From Rhodopseudomonas palustris JSC-3b (GTDB lineage Bacteria; Pseudomonadota; Alphaproteobacteria; Rhizobiales; Xanthobacteraceae), in assembly GCA_000504425.1 (NCBI GenBank), contig KI632513.1:3100606-3164605 (forward strand): a stretch of 64,000 nt of DNA, read 5' to 3'. Shown here one piece after another: positions 23,570-33,112 of the stretch. A model generated the notes under the pieces. It was not told where the DNA came from. It made no database searches and worked only from the letters and a program-made list of their open reading frames with translations. A program made the position numbers and the translations under genes. Positions within the stretch are counted from its first letter, which is position 1. Every line of letters starts with the position of its first letter.

Positions 23570-24385
23570 ATGTCGGACTTGGACCGTAACTACGTATCGC
23601 CTTTCGGCCGGGCTGCGACCCGCGTCGACGCCGCGACCGTCGACGCCGGTCTGCGCGCGTATATGCTGCGCATCTACAATTACATGACGATTGGCCTCGC
23701 CATCACTGGCGCGGCTGCTCTTGGTGTCTACAAATTCGCCGTCACCAGCGACGCGGCGGACGCCGTGCGCTCGGCGACCGGCGCGGCCTATCGGGTTGCC
23801 GAGGGTCAGTTCCTGACCTCGTTCGGCTACGCGATGTTCGCGAGCCCGCTGAAATGGGCCTTCATCCTGGCGCCGCTGGTGATGGTGTTCGCCATCTCGT
23901 TCGGCATCAACCGCCTGAAGCCCGCGACCGCACAGCTGCTGTTCTGGGCGTTCTCGGCGCTGATGGGCATCTCGCTGTCGTCGATCTTCCTGGTGTACAC
24001 GCACACCTCGATCGTGCGGGTGTTCTTCATCACCGCGGCCTCGTTCGGTGCGCTGAGCCTGTACGGCTACACCACCAAGCGTGACATGACGGCGATGGGC
24101 TCGTTCCTGATGATGGGCCTGATCGGCATCATCATCGCCAGCCTGGTGAACCTGTTCGTCGCGTCGTCGATGCTGCAGTTCATCGTGTCGGTGGTGGGCG
24201 TGCTGGTGTTCGCCGGCCTGACCGCCTGGGATACCCAGCGCCTGAAGAACGAGTACATCTACGGCTACGCTTCCGAAGGTGGCGAAGTCGCGGAGCGGGC
24301 CGCCATCTCGGGCGCACTGTCGCTGTACTTGAACTTCATCAACCTGTTCACGCTGCTGCTGCAGCTGCTGGGACAGAAGGAATAA
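23570..24385 (+). CDS. Bax inhibitor-1 (BI-1)/YccA-family membrane protein
   Basis: The 271-residue protein has a hydrophilic N-terminus (MSDLDRNYVSPFGR) and seven hydrophobic helices from about residue 38 to 268, including the family motifs in VGVLVFAGLTAWDTQRLK and the C-terminal GALSLYLNFINLF. BI-1 proteins behave as pH-sensitive cation leaks and may affect membrane-protein quality control (YccA inhibits FtsH). I chose ATG 23570. A strong terminator follows. The roughly 290-base region upstream shows no gene and should hold its promoter. Confidence 0.94.
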   Translation: MSDLDRNYVSPFGRAATRVDAATVDAGLRAYMLRIYNYMTIGLAITGAAALGVYKFAVTSDAADAVRSATGAAYRVAEGQFLTSFGYAMFASPLKWAFILAPLVMVFAISFGINRLKPATAQLLFWAFSALMGISLSSIFLVYTHTSIVRVFFITAASFGALSLYGYTTKRDMTAMGSFLMMGLIGIIIASLVNLFVASSMLQFIVSVVGVLVFAGLTAWDTQRLKNEYIYGYASEGGEVAERAAISGALSLYLNFINLFTLLLQLLGQKE

Positions 24386-24412
24386 CGGGTTCGTCCTTGC
24401 GACCCGCAACGC

Positions 24413-24443
24413 AAAGCCCCGGCTTCGGCCGGGGCTTTTTTGT
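24413..24443 (+). terminator. Rho-independent terminator after the BI-1 gene
   Basis: The hairpin arms AAGCCCCGGC and GCCGGGGCTT flank a short loop and are followed by a run of T. It lies about 28 bases after the stop codon. Confidence 0.92.
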
Positions 24444-24501
24444 TTGCGATCTAACCTGATGTGTTGGCGCGGCTTTCAGGTGCGTGGGCGCTCACTCCAC
24501 G

Positions 24502-24595
24502 CGTCATGGCCGGGCATCGTCCCGGCCATCCGCGCCTCTGATCCATCACCGCGCGCAAGACGTGGATGCCCGCGACAAAGCGCGGGTATGACGGG
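24502..24595. repeat. Family A palindromic repeat, near full length
   Basis: CGTCATGGCCGGGCATCGTC starts the first half, and GACGTGGATGCCCGCGACAA with GCGCGGGTATGACGGG closes it. It lies between the BI-1 terminator and the acetyltransferase gene. Confidence 0.85.
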
Positions 24596-24664
24596 TCATT
24601 GAGGTGGTGAAGATGGCACTTCGTTCCGATTCCATCGATCCCGAATCTGGCCTAGCGTTCTGGC

Positions 24665-25222
24665 ATGTCAGAGCCCGTCATTCGTCCCGCTGCCGCCACC
24701 GACCTGCCCGCCATCACCGCCATCTACCGGCAAGCCGTCGAACAGGGCACCGCCTCGTTCGAGCTGACCGCGCCGAGCCTGCAGGAGATGATGCGCCGCT
24801 TTGCCACCCTGACCGAGGGCGGCTTTCCTTATCTCGTGGCGTGCAGCAGTGACGAGCTGGTCGGCTATGCCTATGCCGGGCCGTATCGGCCGCGGCCGGC
24901 CTATCGTTTCACGGTCGAGAATTCGGTTTATCTCGCGCCCGCCGCGCAGCGCGGCGGCATCGGCAAACAATTGCTGCAGCGGCTGATCGCGGAATGCGAG
25001 GCGCGCGGCTATCGGCAGATGATCGCGGTGATCGGCGATTCCCAAAATGCCGGCTCGATCGGCCTGCATCGCAGCCTGGGTTTTGCGCCGATCGGCACCC
25101 ACCCCAATGTCGGCTTCAAATTCGGACGCTGGCTCGACAGCGTGCTGATGCAGCGCGCGCTCGGCGAGGGCGCGGACACGGTGCCGGCTGACTCGCGCGG
25201 GACGGACAGCTCAATCGTCTGA
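24665..25222 (+). CDS. GNAT-family N-acetyltransferase (phosphinothricin-acetyltransferase-like)
   Basis: The 185-residue protein has the N-terminal RPAAATDLPAITAIYRQAV, AYAGPYRPRPAYRFTVENSV and the acetyl-CoA loop APAAQRGGIGKQLLQRLI, a pattern shared with Pat/YncA-type acetyltransferases. Enzymes of this type acetylate the amino group of phosphinothricin, methionine sulfoximine or related compounds. The natural substrate here is unknown. It starts at ATG 24665 and stands alone between repeats. Confidence 0.88.
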   Translation: MSEPVIRPAAATDLPAITAIYRQAVEQGTASFELTAPSLQEMMRRFATLTEGGFPYLVACSSDELVGYAYAGPYRPRPAYRFTVENSVYLAPAAQRGGIGKQLLQRLIAECEARGYRQMIAVIGDSQNAGSIGLHRSLGFAPIGTHPNVGFKFGRWLDSVLMQRALGEGADTVPADSRGTDSSIV

Positions 25223-25235
25223 AAACAACGTTGGG

Positions 25236-25277
25236 ATTCCGGGTTCGCCCGCCTGCGGCGGGCGTCCCGGAATGACG
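25236..25277. repeat. Family C hairpin repeat (ATTCCGGG...CCCGGAAT)
   Basis: The arms ATTCCGGGTTCGCCCGCCTG and CGGCGGGCGTCCCGGAATGA form a compact stem between the convergent acetyltransferase and DUF2794 genes. The larger copy is at 52909-53026. It may serve as a bidirectional 3' end. Confidence 0.75.
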
Positions 25278-25287
25278 GCTTTCACAT

Positions 25288-25656
25288 TCACACCAGTGCC
25301 AGCTTGCGATCGATCGCCAGCAGCACGCGGTCGAGATCATGGCCGCGGCGCAGGATCAGGCCGGTGGCCGAGATCACGCTATAGGCGCCCTGTTTGCGCG
25401 CCAGCCGCGGATCCTTTTCGATGCGATACAGCGGAACTTCGGAGGAGCGGCGAAACACCGAAAACACCGCCCGATCCTTGAGAGCGTCGATGGCGTAGTC
25501 GCGCCATTCGCCCGCGGCCACCATCCGGCCGTACAGATTGAGGATGCGGTTCAGCTCGCCGCGATTGAACATGACGCCTTGAGCGGCCTGGAGCGACGCA
25601 GACGCGCGCTCCGCGGCCTGTATATCGCTGGGGTCCCCCTCTGAGTGCAAACTCAT
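25288..25656 (-). CDS. DUF2794-family protein
   Basis: The 122-residue cytosolic protein matches, from memory, the alphaproteobacterial family DUF2794: FNRGELNRILNLYGRMVAAG, EWRDYAIDAL and VPLYRIEKDPRLARKQG. The function is unknown. It is mixed alpha/beta with no signal peptide or membrane segment. It starts at ATG 25656 (MSLHSEGDPSDIQ). No obvious operon partner lies on the same strand upstream. Confidence 0.85.
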   Translation of the reverse strand: MSLHSEGDPSDIQAAERASASLQAAQGVMFNRGELNRILNLYGRMVAAGEWRDYAIDALKDRAVFSVFRRSSEVPLYRIEKDPRLARKQGAYSVISATGLILRRGHDLDRVLLAIDRKLALV

Positions 25657-26047
25657 GGCAGTCTCCTGTTACAGCGCTGACATGATTGCGCTCCCCGCCC
25701 AGCGCCGCAAGTGCCGTTTCGGCGGGGCAGATCGCCGCTGCCGGCCCGACCACCCACCTGAATACCATCACGCAATCGTTGGCAGAATCCTTATTGCCGC
25801 CCAATTTCGGCCCACAGCCGGCCGCTGTGCCCAGCGATAGTTCACCTGTGCGTTGGCCCGATCCGGTCGGTCCTGGATTCCTCAGCCCCCAGCCCCCGGG
25901 GTCGGTTGGGTCGGGCCTGTACGCCGCGAATTATCCCCTCCTATGGCTGGCGTTTTGCCGGCCATTTTCTTTTGTCCATTGGCAGCGTGGTGCCCGGCCG
26001 GCGTTGTCTTGCCGCGCGGTCACTGCAACGAAGTCACTGCAGCGAAG
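25657..26047. other. Intergenic region with no supported gene
   Basis: This 391-base stretch between the DUF2794 and DUF1223 genes has several open frames in the plus direction, but they are low-complexity and unlike any family I know. The only structure I can support is the tandem 14-base repeat at 26019-26060. The DUF2794 promoter should be in the left part. Confidence 0.5.
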
Positions 26048-26060
26048 TCACTGCAGTGCA
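26019..26060. repeat. Three tandem 14-base units (GTCACTGCARCGAA) spanning a stop codon
   Basis: The units are GTCACTGCAACGAA, GTCACTGCAGCGAA and GTCACTGCAGTGCA. The third includes the TGA stop of the minus-strand DUF1223 gene and its last codons, so copy-number change would alter the 3' end of that gene. Confidence 0.85.
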
Positions 26061-26812
26061 GTCTGCGCCGCGCCGAGCATGGTGCCGGGATGATCGCGAC
26101 TACCGTTCTGCACAAACACCACCGCGCCATCGACACCCTCGCCGACGAGGTTTTCCAGCGGCACGGTCCAATGCGCCGGCTGGCCATGCCAATCGCCGAG
26201 CTTGAGCCAGTTACGCACCACGTTGTGATAGGTGACGCTGCGCCCGCGGTTCTCGCCGCGGCCGATGCTGATCGGCACTGCGCGCGCGATCGAACAGACC
26301 CAGACCTCGCCGCTGACGCCGCTCTCGCCCTGCGGCACCGTGACCTTAAGCTCATTGCCTTCGCGGCTGAGCGCAACTTGAACTGACATCACCTCGGGCT
26401 GCTGCGCGCTGGCGCGGATCGCGCGATCGATCTCGGCGCGATCGCTGCCGACCACCTGCTGCTGGCCGTTGACGATCAGTTGCGGGGTGTAGATTTCGCG
26501 ATCGCCGCGCTGCGCGGAGTAAGCACGCTGCCGCGCAGTGAAGCGCGCATCGGCCAAGGTGTCTTTCCAGCCGAGATAGTCCCAATAATCGACCGGCAGG
26601 CTGAGCGCGATCACCGATGGATCGCGCGCCAATTCGCCGACGACACGGTCAGCGTCCGGACAGGATGAGCAGCCTTGGGAGGTGAAGAGTTCAACGACGG
26701 CGCGTGGGCCGGCGGGCGCGGCCGGCGCGATGACGATCGGAAGGATCAGAGCGATAGCAGCGCAGAGGCCGACTACTAACCACCGATGATCCAATCCGCT
26801 CCACTTCGTCAT
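26048..26812 (-). CDS. DUF1223-family secreted thioredoxin-like protein
   Basis: The 254-residue protein starts at ATG 26812. An N-terminal hydrophobic segment (about 12-34) is a signal peptide or anchor, followed by ELFTSQGCSSCPDADRVVGE, with a CxxC in a thioredoxin-like context, and the DUF1223 motifs DYWDYLGWKD and YTPQLIVNG. It is probably periplasmic, perhaps redox-active, with no assigned role. The frame is open upstream to 26860 across a strong hairpin, which argues for the internal ATG. The C-terminal codons overlap a tandem repeat. Confidence 0.88.
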   Translation of the reverse strand: MTKWSGLDHRWLVVGLCAAIALILPIVIAPAAPAGPRAVVELFTSQGCSSCPDADRVVGELARDPSVIALSLPVDYWDYLGWKDTLADARFTARQRAYSAQRGDREIYTPQLIVNGQQQVVGSDRAEIDRAIRASAQQPEVMSVQVALSREGNELKVTVPQGESGVSGEVWVCSIARAVPISIGRGENRGRSVTYHNVVRNWLKLGDWHGQPAHWTVPLENLVGEGVDGAVVFVQNGSRDHPGTMLGAAQTALQ

Positions 26813-26833
26813 CGCGAGCCACGTATTGGTTAT

Positions 26834-26858
26834 GTGGCGCGCGCGATACGCGCGCCAC
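26834..26858. other. Perfect 10-base hairpin just upstream of the DUF1223 gene
   Basis: GTGGCGCGCG and CGCGCGCCAC flank a 5-base loop, 22 bases before the ATG at 26812. On the minus strand it would lie in the 5' leader or form the 3' end of acnA transcripts. No T tract follows. Confidence 0.6.
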
Positions 26859-26868
26859 ACCCAGGAAC

Positions 26869-26892
26869 GAGCCTTCGGAGGTGGGAAGGCTC
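26869..26892 (-). terminator. Possible terminator hairpin after acnA
   Basis: GAGCCTTC and GAAGGCTC flank an 8-base loop about 55 bases after the acnA stop. A second small hairpin (CTCACT/AGTGAG, 26925-26940) is nearer the stop. Neither has a long T run, so termination here is tentative. Confidence 0.4.
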
Positions 26893-26947
26893 CTTGTCTT
26901 AGGCGGCCTTCCGATCACCTGCCACTCACTTCGCAGTGAGGCTCGCG

Positions 26948-29665
26948 TTACGCGGCAAGACGGCGCAGCACGTAGTGCAGGATGCCGCCATTGCGGTAGT
27001 ACTCCAGCTCGTCGAGCGTATCGATGCGGCACAGCAGCGGCACGCGCCGCACCTTGCCATCGGCCGAGGTGATTTCGGCGGTCAGCGTCTGGCGTGGCTT
27101 GAGGTCGCCCTCAAGGCCGTGAATGGTCACGGTCTCATCACCCTTGAGGCCAAGCGACTGCCAGGAGGTGCCTTCCTCGAAGGTCAGCGGCAGCACGCCC
27201 ATGCCCACCAGGTTGGAGCGGTGGATACGCTCAAAGCTCTGGCAGATCACCGCGCGCACGCCGAGCAGGCGCGTGCCCTTGGCCGCCCAGTCACGCGACG
27301 AGCCGTTGCCATATTCGGCGCCGGCGAACACCACCAGCGGCACCTTGTCGTCCTGATACTTCATCGAAGCATCGTAGATCGACATCTGCTCGCCCTTCGG
27401 CCAATACTTGGTCAGGCCGCCCTCGGGAATATTGCCGTCGGCGCCCTTCAGCATGTGGTTCTTGATGCGGATATTGGCGAAGGTGCCGCGCATCATCACT
27501 TCATGATTGCCGCGCCGGGTGCCGTACTGATTGAAGTCGGCGGGGCGCACCTGACGATCCGACAGATACTTGCCGGCCGGCGAGGTCAGCTTGATCGAGC
27601 CCGCCGGCGAGATGTGGTCGGTGGTGATCTTGTCGCCGAACAGCGCCAGAATGCGCGCGTCGACCACGTCGGTGATCGGCTCGGGCTGCTGGGTCATGCC
27701 TTCGAAGTAAGGCGGGTTCTGCACATAGGTGGACGCCATGTTCCACTTGTAGGTGTCGCCCGCCACGGTCTTGACCTTGCGCCAATTGGCATCGCCATTG
27801 AACACGTCGGCGTACTTCTTCTTGAAGATACGCGCGGTGACGTACTTCTTGATGAAGGCGTTGATCTCCTTGGTGGTCGGCCAGATGTCCTTCAGATAGA
27901 CCGGCTTGCCGTCGCTGCCGGTGCCGATCGGCTCCTTTGCGAGATCCTTGGTGACGGTGCCGGCGAGCGCATAGGCGACCACCAGCGGCGGCGAGGCCAG
28001 ATAGTTGGCCTGCACGTCCGGCGACACGCGCCCTTCGAAGTTGCGGTTACCCGACAGCACCGCCGCGGCGATCACGCCATTGTCGTTGATCGACTTGGAG
28101 ATCGGCTCCGGCAGCGGGCCGGAATTGCCGATACAGGTGGTGCAGCCGAAGCCGACCAGATTGAAGCCGACCTGATCGAGATCAGCCTGCAAGCCGGAAT
28201 TGGCGAGATATTCGGCAACCACCTGCGAGCCCGGCGCCAGCGAGGTCTTGACCCACGGCTTGGCCTTCAGACCCTTGGCGGCCGCCTTGCGCGCCAACAG
28301 ACCGGCACCGATCAGCACGCTCGGATTGGAGGTGTTGGTGCAGGAGGTGATGGCGGCGATCACCACATCGCCATGGCCGATGTCGAACTTCTTGCCTTCG
28401 ACCGCGTAGCGCGAGCCGTCGAGCGCCTTCTTGTATTCGTTCTCCATCGCCGCGGCGAAACCGTCGGCGACCGCGGACAGCGCCACGCGGCCTTCCGGAC
28501 GCTTCGGGCCGGCCAGCGACGGCTCGACCTTGGCGAGGTCCAGCGTCAGCGTTTCGGTGAACACCGGGTCTTGCGAGGCGGCGGTGCGATACAGGCCCTG
28601 CGCCTTGGCATATTTGGTGACGAGATCAACGCGCGCGCTCTTGCGGCCCGAGGTCTTCAGATAATCGACGGTTTCCTTGTCGACCGGGAAGAAGCCGCAG
28701 GTCGCGCCATATTCCGGCGCCATGTTGGCGATGGTCGCTTTGTCGGCCACCGACAGATTGTCGAGGCCGGGGCCATAGAATTCCACGAACTTGCCGACCA
28801 CGCCCTGCTTGCGCAGCATCTGGGTGACGGTCAGCACCAGGTCGGTGGCGGTGACGCCTTCCTTGAGCGCGCCCTTGAGCTTGAAGCCGACCACTTCCGG
28901 CAGCAGCATCGACAGCGGCTGGCCGAGCATCGCCGCTTCCGCCTCGATGCCGCCGACGCCCCAGCCGAGCACGGCGAGGCCGTTGACCATGGTGGTGTGC
29001 GAGTCAGTGCCGACCAGCGAATCCGGATAGGCGACCTCGAAGGTGCCGGTCTTGCGGCCGATGGTCATCTTCTCCTTCTTGGTCCAGACGGTCTGCGCCA
29101 GGTATTCCAGATTGACCTGGTGGCAGATGCCGGTGCCGGGCGGCACCACCGAGAAGTTGGAAAACGCCTTCTGGCCCCACTTCAGGAATTCGTAGCGTTC
29201 CTTGTTCTGCTTGTATTCTTCGGCGACGTTCTTGCCGAACGCCTTGTTGTCGCCGAAGAAGTTCACGATCACCGAATGGTCGATGACGAGGTCAACCGGC
29301 ACCAGCGGGTTGATCTTCTGCGGGTCGCCGCCGAGCTTCTGCATCGCGTTGCGCATCGCGGCGAGATCGACCACCGCCGGCACGCCGGTGAAGTCCTGCA
29401 TCAGCACGCGCGCCGGGCGGAACGCGATTTCGTGCTCCAGCTTCTTCTTGCGCATCCACTTCGACACCGCCTGGATGTCGTCCTTGGTCACCGTGCGGCC
29501 GTCTTCGTTGCGAAGCAGGTTTTCCAGCAGCACCTTCATCGAATAGGGCAGGCGGGAAATCCCTTTCAGACCGTTCTTCTCGGCGGTGGGAAGGCTGTAA
29601 TACACATAGGTCTTGCCGCCGACCGTCAGGGTCTTCCGGCATTTGAAGCTGTCGAGAGAGGTCAT
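26948..29665 (-). CDS. acnA: Aconitate hydratase AcnA
   Basis: AcnA is the [4Fe-4S] enzyme isomerising citrate and isocitrate. The 905-residue protein starts at ATG 29665 ([13 protein letters not shown]). It has one cluster Cys in [15 protein letters not shown] and the other two in [15 protein letters not shown], and the substrate-binding [20 protein letters not shown] in the swivelling C-terminal domain. The frame continues to 29767, but the extra residues are not family-like. It is transcribed divergently from ccmA. Length and motif order match AcnA/IRP1 rather than AcnB. Confidence 0.97.
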   Translation of the reverse strand: MTSLDSFKCRKTLTVGGKTYVYYSLPTAEKNGLKGISRLPYSMKVLLENLLRNEDGRTVTKDDIQAVSKWMRKKKLEHEIAFRPARVLMQDFTGVPAVVDLAAMRNAMQKLGGDPQKINPLVPVDLVIDHSVIVNFFGDNKAFGKNVAEEYKQNKERYEFLKWGQKAFSNFSVVPPGTGICHQVNLEYLAQTVWTKKEKMTIGRKTGTFEVAYPDSLVGTDSHTTMVNGLAVLGWGVGGIEAEAAMLGQPLSMLLPEVVGFKLKGALKEGVTATDLVLTVTQMLRKQGVVGKFVEFYGPGLDNLSVADKATIANMAPEYGATCGFFPVDKETVDYLKTSGRKSARVDLVTKYAKAQGLYRTAASQDPVFTETLTLDLAKVEPSLAGPKRPEGRVALSAVADGFAAAMENEYKKALDGSRYAVEGKKFDIGHGDVVIAAITSCTNTSNPSVLIGAGLLARKAAAKGLKAKPWVKTSLAPGSQVVAEYLANSGLQADLDQVGFNLVGFGCTTCIGNSGPLPEPISKSINDNGVIAAAVLSGNRNFEGRVSPDVQANYLASPPLVVAYALAGTVTKDLAKEPIGTGSDGKPVYLKDIWPTTKEINAFIKKYVTARIFKKKYADVFNGDANWRKVKTVAGDTYKWNMASTYVQNPPYFEGMTQQPEPITDVVDARILALFGDKITTDHISPAGSIKLTSPAGKYLSDRQVRPADFNQYGTRRGNHEVMMRGTFANIRIKNHMLKGADGNIPEGGLTKYWPKGEQMSIYDASMKYQDDKVPLVVFAGAEYGNGSSRDWAAKGTRLLGVRAVICQSFERIHRSNLVGMGVLPLTFEEGTSWQSLGLKGDETVTIHGLEGDLKPRQTLTAEITSADGKVRRVPLLCRIDTLDELEYYRNGGILHYVLRRLAA

Positions 29666-29878
29666 GTGAGGCGGTCCCAATTGTCGTTGCGCAACCGGCT
29701 CACAGGTCCAGACGCGCCGAAAAGGCGGGCCGAGTGGCTTGCAGGTGCCGATTGTGTGCTGCATCAAGTGCGGGGCTTATAGAATCTTTCCAGAGACATC
29801 GCCACAACGACAATTGATCCGGGACAATGCGCAGCATCGCAAGCGCCCGGCAGCAGCGGCGCGGATAGGACGGCAGTG

Positions 29879-30481
29879 ATGCGGCTGGCGGGGCAGGGCT
29901 TACGATGCGTGCGGGGCGGCCGCGAAGTGTTTGCCGCGCTCGATTTTTCCGCCGAGAGCGGCGAGGCCGTGGCGGTGGTCGGCCCGAACGGCGCCGGCAA
30001 AACCTCGCTGCTGCGGCTGATCGCCGGGCTGCTGCAGCCGGCCGCGGGGACCATCACGCTGCACGGCGGCGATGACGAAATGTCGCTGGCCGAACAGGCG
30101 CACTATCTCGGCCACCGCGATGCGCTCAAGCCCGCGCTCAGCGTCAGCGAAAATCTCGATTTCTGGCAGCGCTTCCTTGGCGGCGAACCGGCCGATGCCG
30201 GAGAGAGTCTGGCCGCAGTCGGGCTGGCGCATATCGCGCATCTGCCGGCCGCTTACCTGTCGGCCGGTCAGCGCCGGCGGCTGTCGATCGCGCGGCTGAT
30301 CGCGGTGCGCCGGCCGCTGTGGCTGCTCGATGAGCCAACCTCGGCGCTCGATACCGCCGGGCAGCAGATGTTTGCCCGGGTGGTCGCCGGCCATCTCGCG
30401 GGCGGCGGCATCGTGATCGCCGCCACCCATCTGCCGCTCGGCATCGACACGCGCGAACTGCGCATCGGGGGAAGGGTGTGA
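29879..30481 (+). CDS. ccmA: Heme exporter ATP-binding protein CcmA
   Basis: CcmA is the ATPase of the CcmABCD complex, which releases holo-CcmE for cytochrome c maturation. The 200-residue protein has Walker [13 protein letters not shown], the signature [15 protein letters not shown] and Walker [13 protein letters not shown], and is short, as CcmA usually is. The start is ATG 29879, with GTG 29876 just before it. It is the first gene of the ccm cluster and is separated from ccmB by a 220-base gap filled by a family D repeat. Confidence 0.94.
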   Translation: MRLAGQGLRCVRGGREVFAALDFSAESGEAVAVVGPNGAGKTSLLRLIAGLLQPAAGTITLHGGDDEMSLAEQAHYLGHRDALKPALSVSENLDFWQRFLGGEPADAGESLAAVGLAHIAHLPAAYLSAGQRRRLSIARLIAVRRPLWLLDEPTSALDTAGQQMFARVVAGHLAGGGIVIAATHLPLGIDTRELRIGGRV

Positions 30482-30521
30482 TGGAGGGCTGCTTGACTGC
30501 ACTGGCTTGCCGCTGCTCGGC

Positions 30522-30667
30522 GCCCCCACCCCGCAAGGGGGAGGGAGATCGCGGCCGCTGTGCCCTCATCGAACGACGCCCGCGGCGCGTCGCAGCCTTC
30601 CTTGTCCCTCCCCCTTGTGGGGAGGGTGGCCCGGCGGAGCGCAGCGAAGCCGGGTCGGGTGGGGGTC
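30522..30667. repeat. Family D repeat (CCCTCCCCC-type hairpin) between ccmA and ccmB
   Basis: CCCCCACCCCGCAAGGGGGA and CCCTCCCCCTTGTGGGGAGG with GGGTCGGGTGGGGGTC form nested inverted repeats. The same family is inside the RluA-type gene at 35858-36050. It breaks the otherwise tight ccm operon. Confidence 0.75.
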
Positions 30668-30701
30668 CGCGCCACCAGCCTCTCACCACAAGAGCCGCCG
30701 C

Positions 30702-31370
30702 ATGACCGCGCTGATCGCCCTTATTCGCCGCGAATTGCGCATTGCGCTGCGGGTCGGCGGCGGCGCGCTGATCGGCGTGCTGTTCTTCCTGGCCGTGGTG
30801 GTGCTGATGCCGTTCGCGATCGGCCCCGATCTGCAATTGCTGCAGCGGCTCGGCCCGGCGGTGCTGTGGCTCGGCGCGCTGCTCGCCAGCCTGTTGACGC
30901 TCGACCGGCTGTTCATGGCCGATCATGACGACGGCTCGCTCGATCTGATCGCGATGAGCCGCACCCCGCTGGAACTGGCGTGCGCCGCCAAGGCGCTGGC
31001 GCATTGGCTGGCGGCCGGCGTGCCGCTGGTGCTGGCGACCCCGGTGCTCGGGCTATTGCTCAATCTCGACGCCGCCGCCTCGGCCGCGATTGCCGCCACG
31101 CTGCTGGTCGGCACCCCGGCGCTAACCTTCACCGGCATGATCGGCGCCGCGCTGGCGGTGACGCTGCATCGCGGCGGCCTGCTGATGGCGGTGTTGGTGC
31201 TGCCGCTGTCGATCCCGATCCTGATCTTTGGCGTCGCCGCCGCCAGCGCGGCGATCACCGGCCCGGTGGCCTTTGGAACCCCGTTCCAGATCCTGTGCGG
31301 ACTGAGCCTCGCCAGCCTGGTGATCGGCCCGTTTGCCGCCGCCGCCAGCCTGCGCCAGGGGCTCGACTGA
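30702..31370 (+). CDS. ccmB: Heme exporter protein CcmB
   Basis: CcmB is the membrane subunit partnering CcmA. The 222-residue protein has six hydrophobic helices and the conserved N-terminal ALIRRELRIALR and LDRLFMADHDDGSLDL. The length is exactly typical. The start is ATG 30702; open codons upstream run through the family D repeat and are not credible. A 95-base gap leads to ccmC. Confidence 0.94.
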   Translation: MTALIALIRRELRIALRVGGGALIGVLFFLAVVVLMPFAIGPDLQLLQRLGPAVLWLGALLASLLTLDRLFMADHDDGSLDLIAMSRTPLELACAAKALAHWLAAGVPLVLATPVLGLLLNLDAAASAAIAATLLVGTPALTFTGMIGAALAVTLHRGGLLMAVLVLPLSIPILIFGVAAASAAITGPVAFGTPFQILCGLSLASLVIGPFAAAASLRQGLD

Positions 31371-31465
31371 ATGCCGCTTGTGGCGCCGATCAACTCTCGC
31401 CAAAACGGCGCAGCCCCACTGTCGGCGGATTGCTTGCGCCGCCCGCGCCGACTATCAGGATGCCC

Positions 31466-32206
31466 ATGACGCTGCTCAATCTTGCCAATCCGACTAGGTT
31501 CCTGACGCTGGCCCAGCGGCTGTTGCCGTGGCTGGCCGCGCTGACCGCCATTTTGCTGGTCACCGGGCTGACGCTGGCGGCCATGGCCCCCGACGACTAC
31601 CAGCAGGGCGCCACCGTCAAGATCATGTTCGTGCATGTGCCGAGCGCCTGGCTGTCGATGTTCGTGTGGGGCGTGATGAGCCTGTCGGCATTCGGCACCC
31701 TGGTATGGCGTCATCCGCTCGCCGATGTCGCAGCCAAGGCCGCAGCGCCGTTCGGCGCGGCCTTCACCTTCCTGGCGCTGGTCACTGGCTCGCTGTGGGG
31801 CCGGCCGATGTGGGGCACCTATTGGGAATGGGATGCCCGGCTGACCTCGATGCTGATCCTGTTTTTGATGTATCTCGGCCTGATCGCGCTGTGGCGCGCG
31901 GTCGAGGACCCGAGCCGCGCCGCCCGGGCCTGCGCGATCTTCACGCTGGTCGGCGCCATCAACCTGCCGATCATCAAATTCTCGGTCGATTGGTGGAACA
32001 CGCTGCACCAGCCGGCCTCGGTGATCCGCTCCGGCGGGCCGACGCTCGACAAATCATTCCTGATCCCGCTGTTGGTGATGGCGATCGGCTTTTCGCTGAT
32101 GTTCGTCACGCTGCATCTGGCGGCGATGCGTAACGAAATCCTGCGCCGCCGGATCCGCTCGCTGCAATTGCTGCAGGCCAGCCAGCAGCAGCCGGGGGTG
32201 GCGTGA
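31466..32206 (+). CDS. ccmC: Heme exporter/heme-handling protein CcmC
   Basis: CcmC presents heme to CcmE. The 246-residue, six-helix protein carries the tryptophan-rich WGTYWEWDARLT heme-binding motif at about residue 115, flanked by conserved His in the periplasmic loops. ATG 31466 has AGGA six bases upstream; ATG 31460 is two codons earlier. Its TGA stop overlaps the ccmD ATG (TGATG), so the two are translationally coupled. Confidence 0.95.
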   Translation: MTLLNLANPTRFLTLAQRLLPWLAALTAILLVTGLTLAAMAPDDYQQGATVKIMFVHVPSAWLSMFVWGVMSLSAFGTLVWRHPLADVAAKAAAPFGAAFTFLALVTGSLWGRPMWGTYWEWDARLTSMLILFLMYLGLIALWRAVEDPSRAARACAIFTLVGAINLPIIKFSVDWWNTLHQPASVIRSGGPTLDKSFLIPLLVMAIGFSLMFVTLHLAAMRNEILRRRIRSLQLLQASQQQPGVA

Positions 32207-32388
32207 TGATCTCGCTTGGACCCTATGCCGGCTTCATCGTGTCGTCCTATGCGGTGGTCGCCGTGGTGGTGGCGCTGCTGATCTTCTGGGTGATGCTGGA
32301 TTACCGCCGGCAGAAGGCACGGCTGCGCGATCTGGAGCGCGCCGGCGTGACACGCCGCTCGCGATCGGGCGGATCGGAGGCCCCATGA
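32206..32388 (+). CDS. ccmD: Heme exporter protein CcmD
   Basis: CcmD is a small single-helix protein that helps release holo-CcmE from CcmABC. The 60-residue product has a single hydrophobic helix (about 10-31, YAGFIVSSYAVVAVVVALLI) and a basic C-terminus, the classic CcmD pattern. It overlaps the stop of ccmC by one base and the start of ccmG by four (ATGA). An in-frame GTG lies at 32203. Confidence 0.9.
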   Translation: MISLGPYAGFIVSSYAVVAVVVALLIFWVMLDYRRQKARLRDLERAGVTRRSRSGGSEAP

Positions 32389-32987
32389 CCCGCCGTCCAC
32401 CGCCCTCGCCCAGCGCGCGCAGCAGCCGCCGTTCGATCATGGTGATGCTGCCGCTGGTCGGTTTTGCGATGCTGTTCGCGCTGTTCTGGGTGCGGCTCGG
32501 CGGCGACCCCAGCAAAATCCCCTCGGCGCTGATCGGCCGCCCGGCACCGGCGACGGTGCTGCCGGCGCTGCTCGGCCTCACCCGCAATGGCGAGGCGGTG
32601 CCGGGGCTCGATCCCGCCGCCTTCCTGGGCAAGGTCAGCCTGGTCAATGTCTGGGCGTCGTGGTGCGTGCCATGCCATGACGAAGCACCGCTCCTGACCG
32701 CACTCGGCCGGCAGGATCCGCGCTTCCAGATCGTCGGCATCAACTACAAGGACACCGCCGACAATGCGCGGCGTTTCCTCGGCCGCTATGGCAATCCGTT
32801 TACCATGGTCGGGGTCGATGCCAACGGCCGCGCCGCCATCGAATGGGGCGTCTATGGCGTGCCCGAAACCTTTGTGATCGGCCGCGACGGCAAGATCGCC
32901 TACAAGCTGGTCGGCCCGATTACCCCGGAAAACCTGGAGACGGTGCTCAAGCCCGCTCTGGAGAAGGCGCTACAGGCGCCGTCCTGA
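32385..32987 (+). CDS. ccmG: Thiol:disulfide interchange protein CcmG (DsbE)
   Basis: CcmG is a membrane-anchored periplasmic thioredoxin that reduces apocytochrome c for heme ligation. The 200-residue protein has an N-terminal anchor (about 18-38), the active site WASWCVPCHDE near residue 91, and the cis-Pro loop YGVPETFVIG. It overlaps ccmD. CcmE, CcmF and CcmH are not in this cluster and must be elsewhere. Confidence 0.94.
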   Translation: MTRRPPPSPSARSSRRSIMVMLPLVGFAMLFALFWVRLGGDPSKIPSALIGRPAPATVLPALLGLTRNGEAVPGLDPAAFLGKVSLVNVWASWCVPCHDEAPLLTALGRQDPRFQIVGINYKDTADNARRFLGRYGNPFTMVGVDANGRAAIEWGVYGVPETFVIGRDGKIAYKLVGPITPENLETVLKPALEKALQAPS

Positions 32988-33112
32988 GCCAAACCCATTC
33001 GGCAAAATTATTTTTGGCGTTTATCTGCGGTTCATTTCCGCGCCTTGGGCGCGCCATGAATCGGAGAGTTAGTAGCAGCCGTGATCAACAACGTCCTTGG
33101 AGGACAGATCCG

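Noticed and set aside
25686-26093. A 135-codon plus-strand frame in the DUF2794-DUF1223 gap
   Set aside because: Low-complexity, no ribosome-binding site of note, and it runs into the 3' end of the opposite gene.
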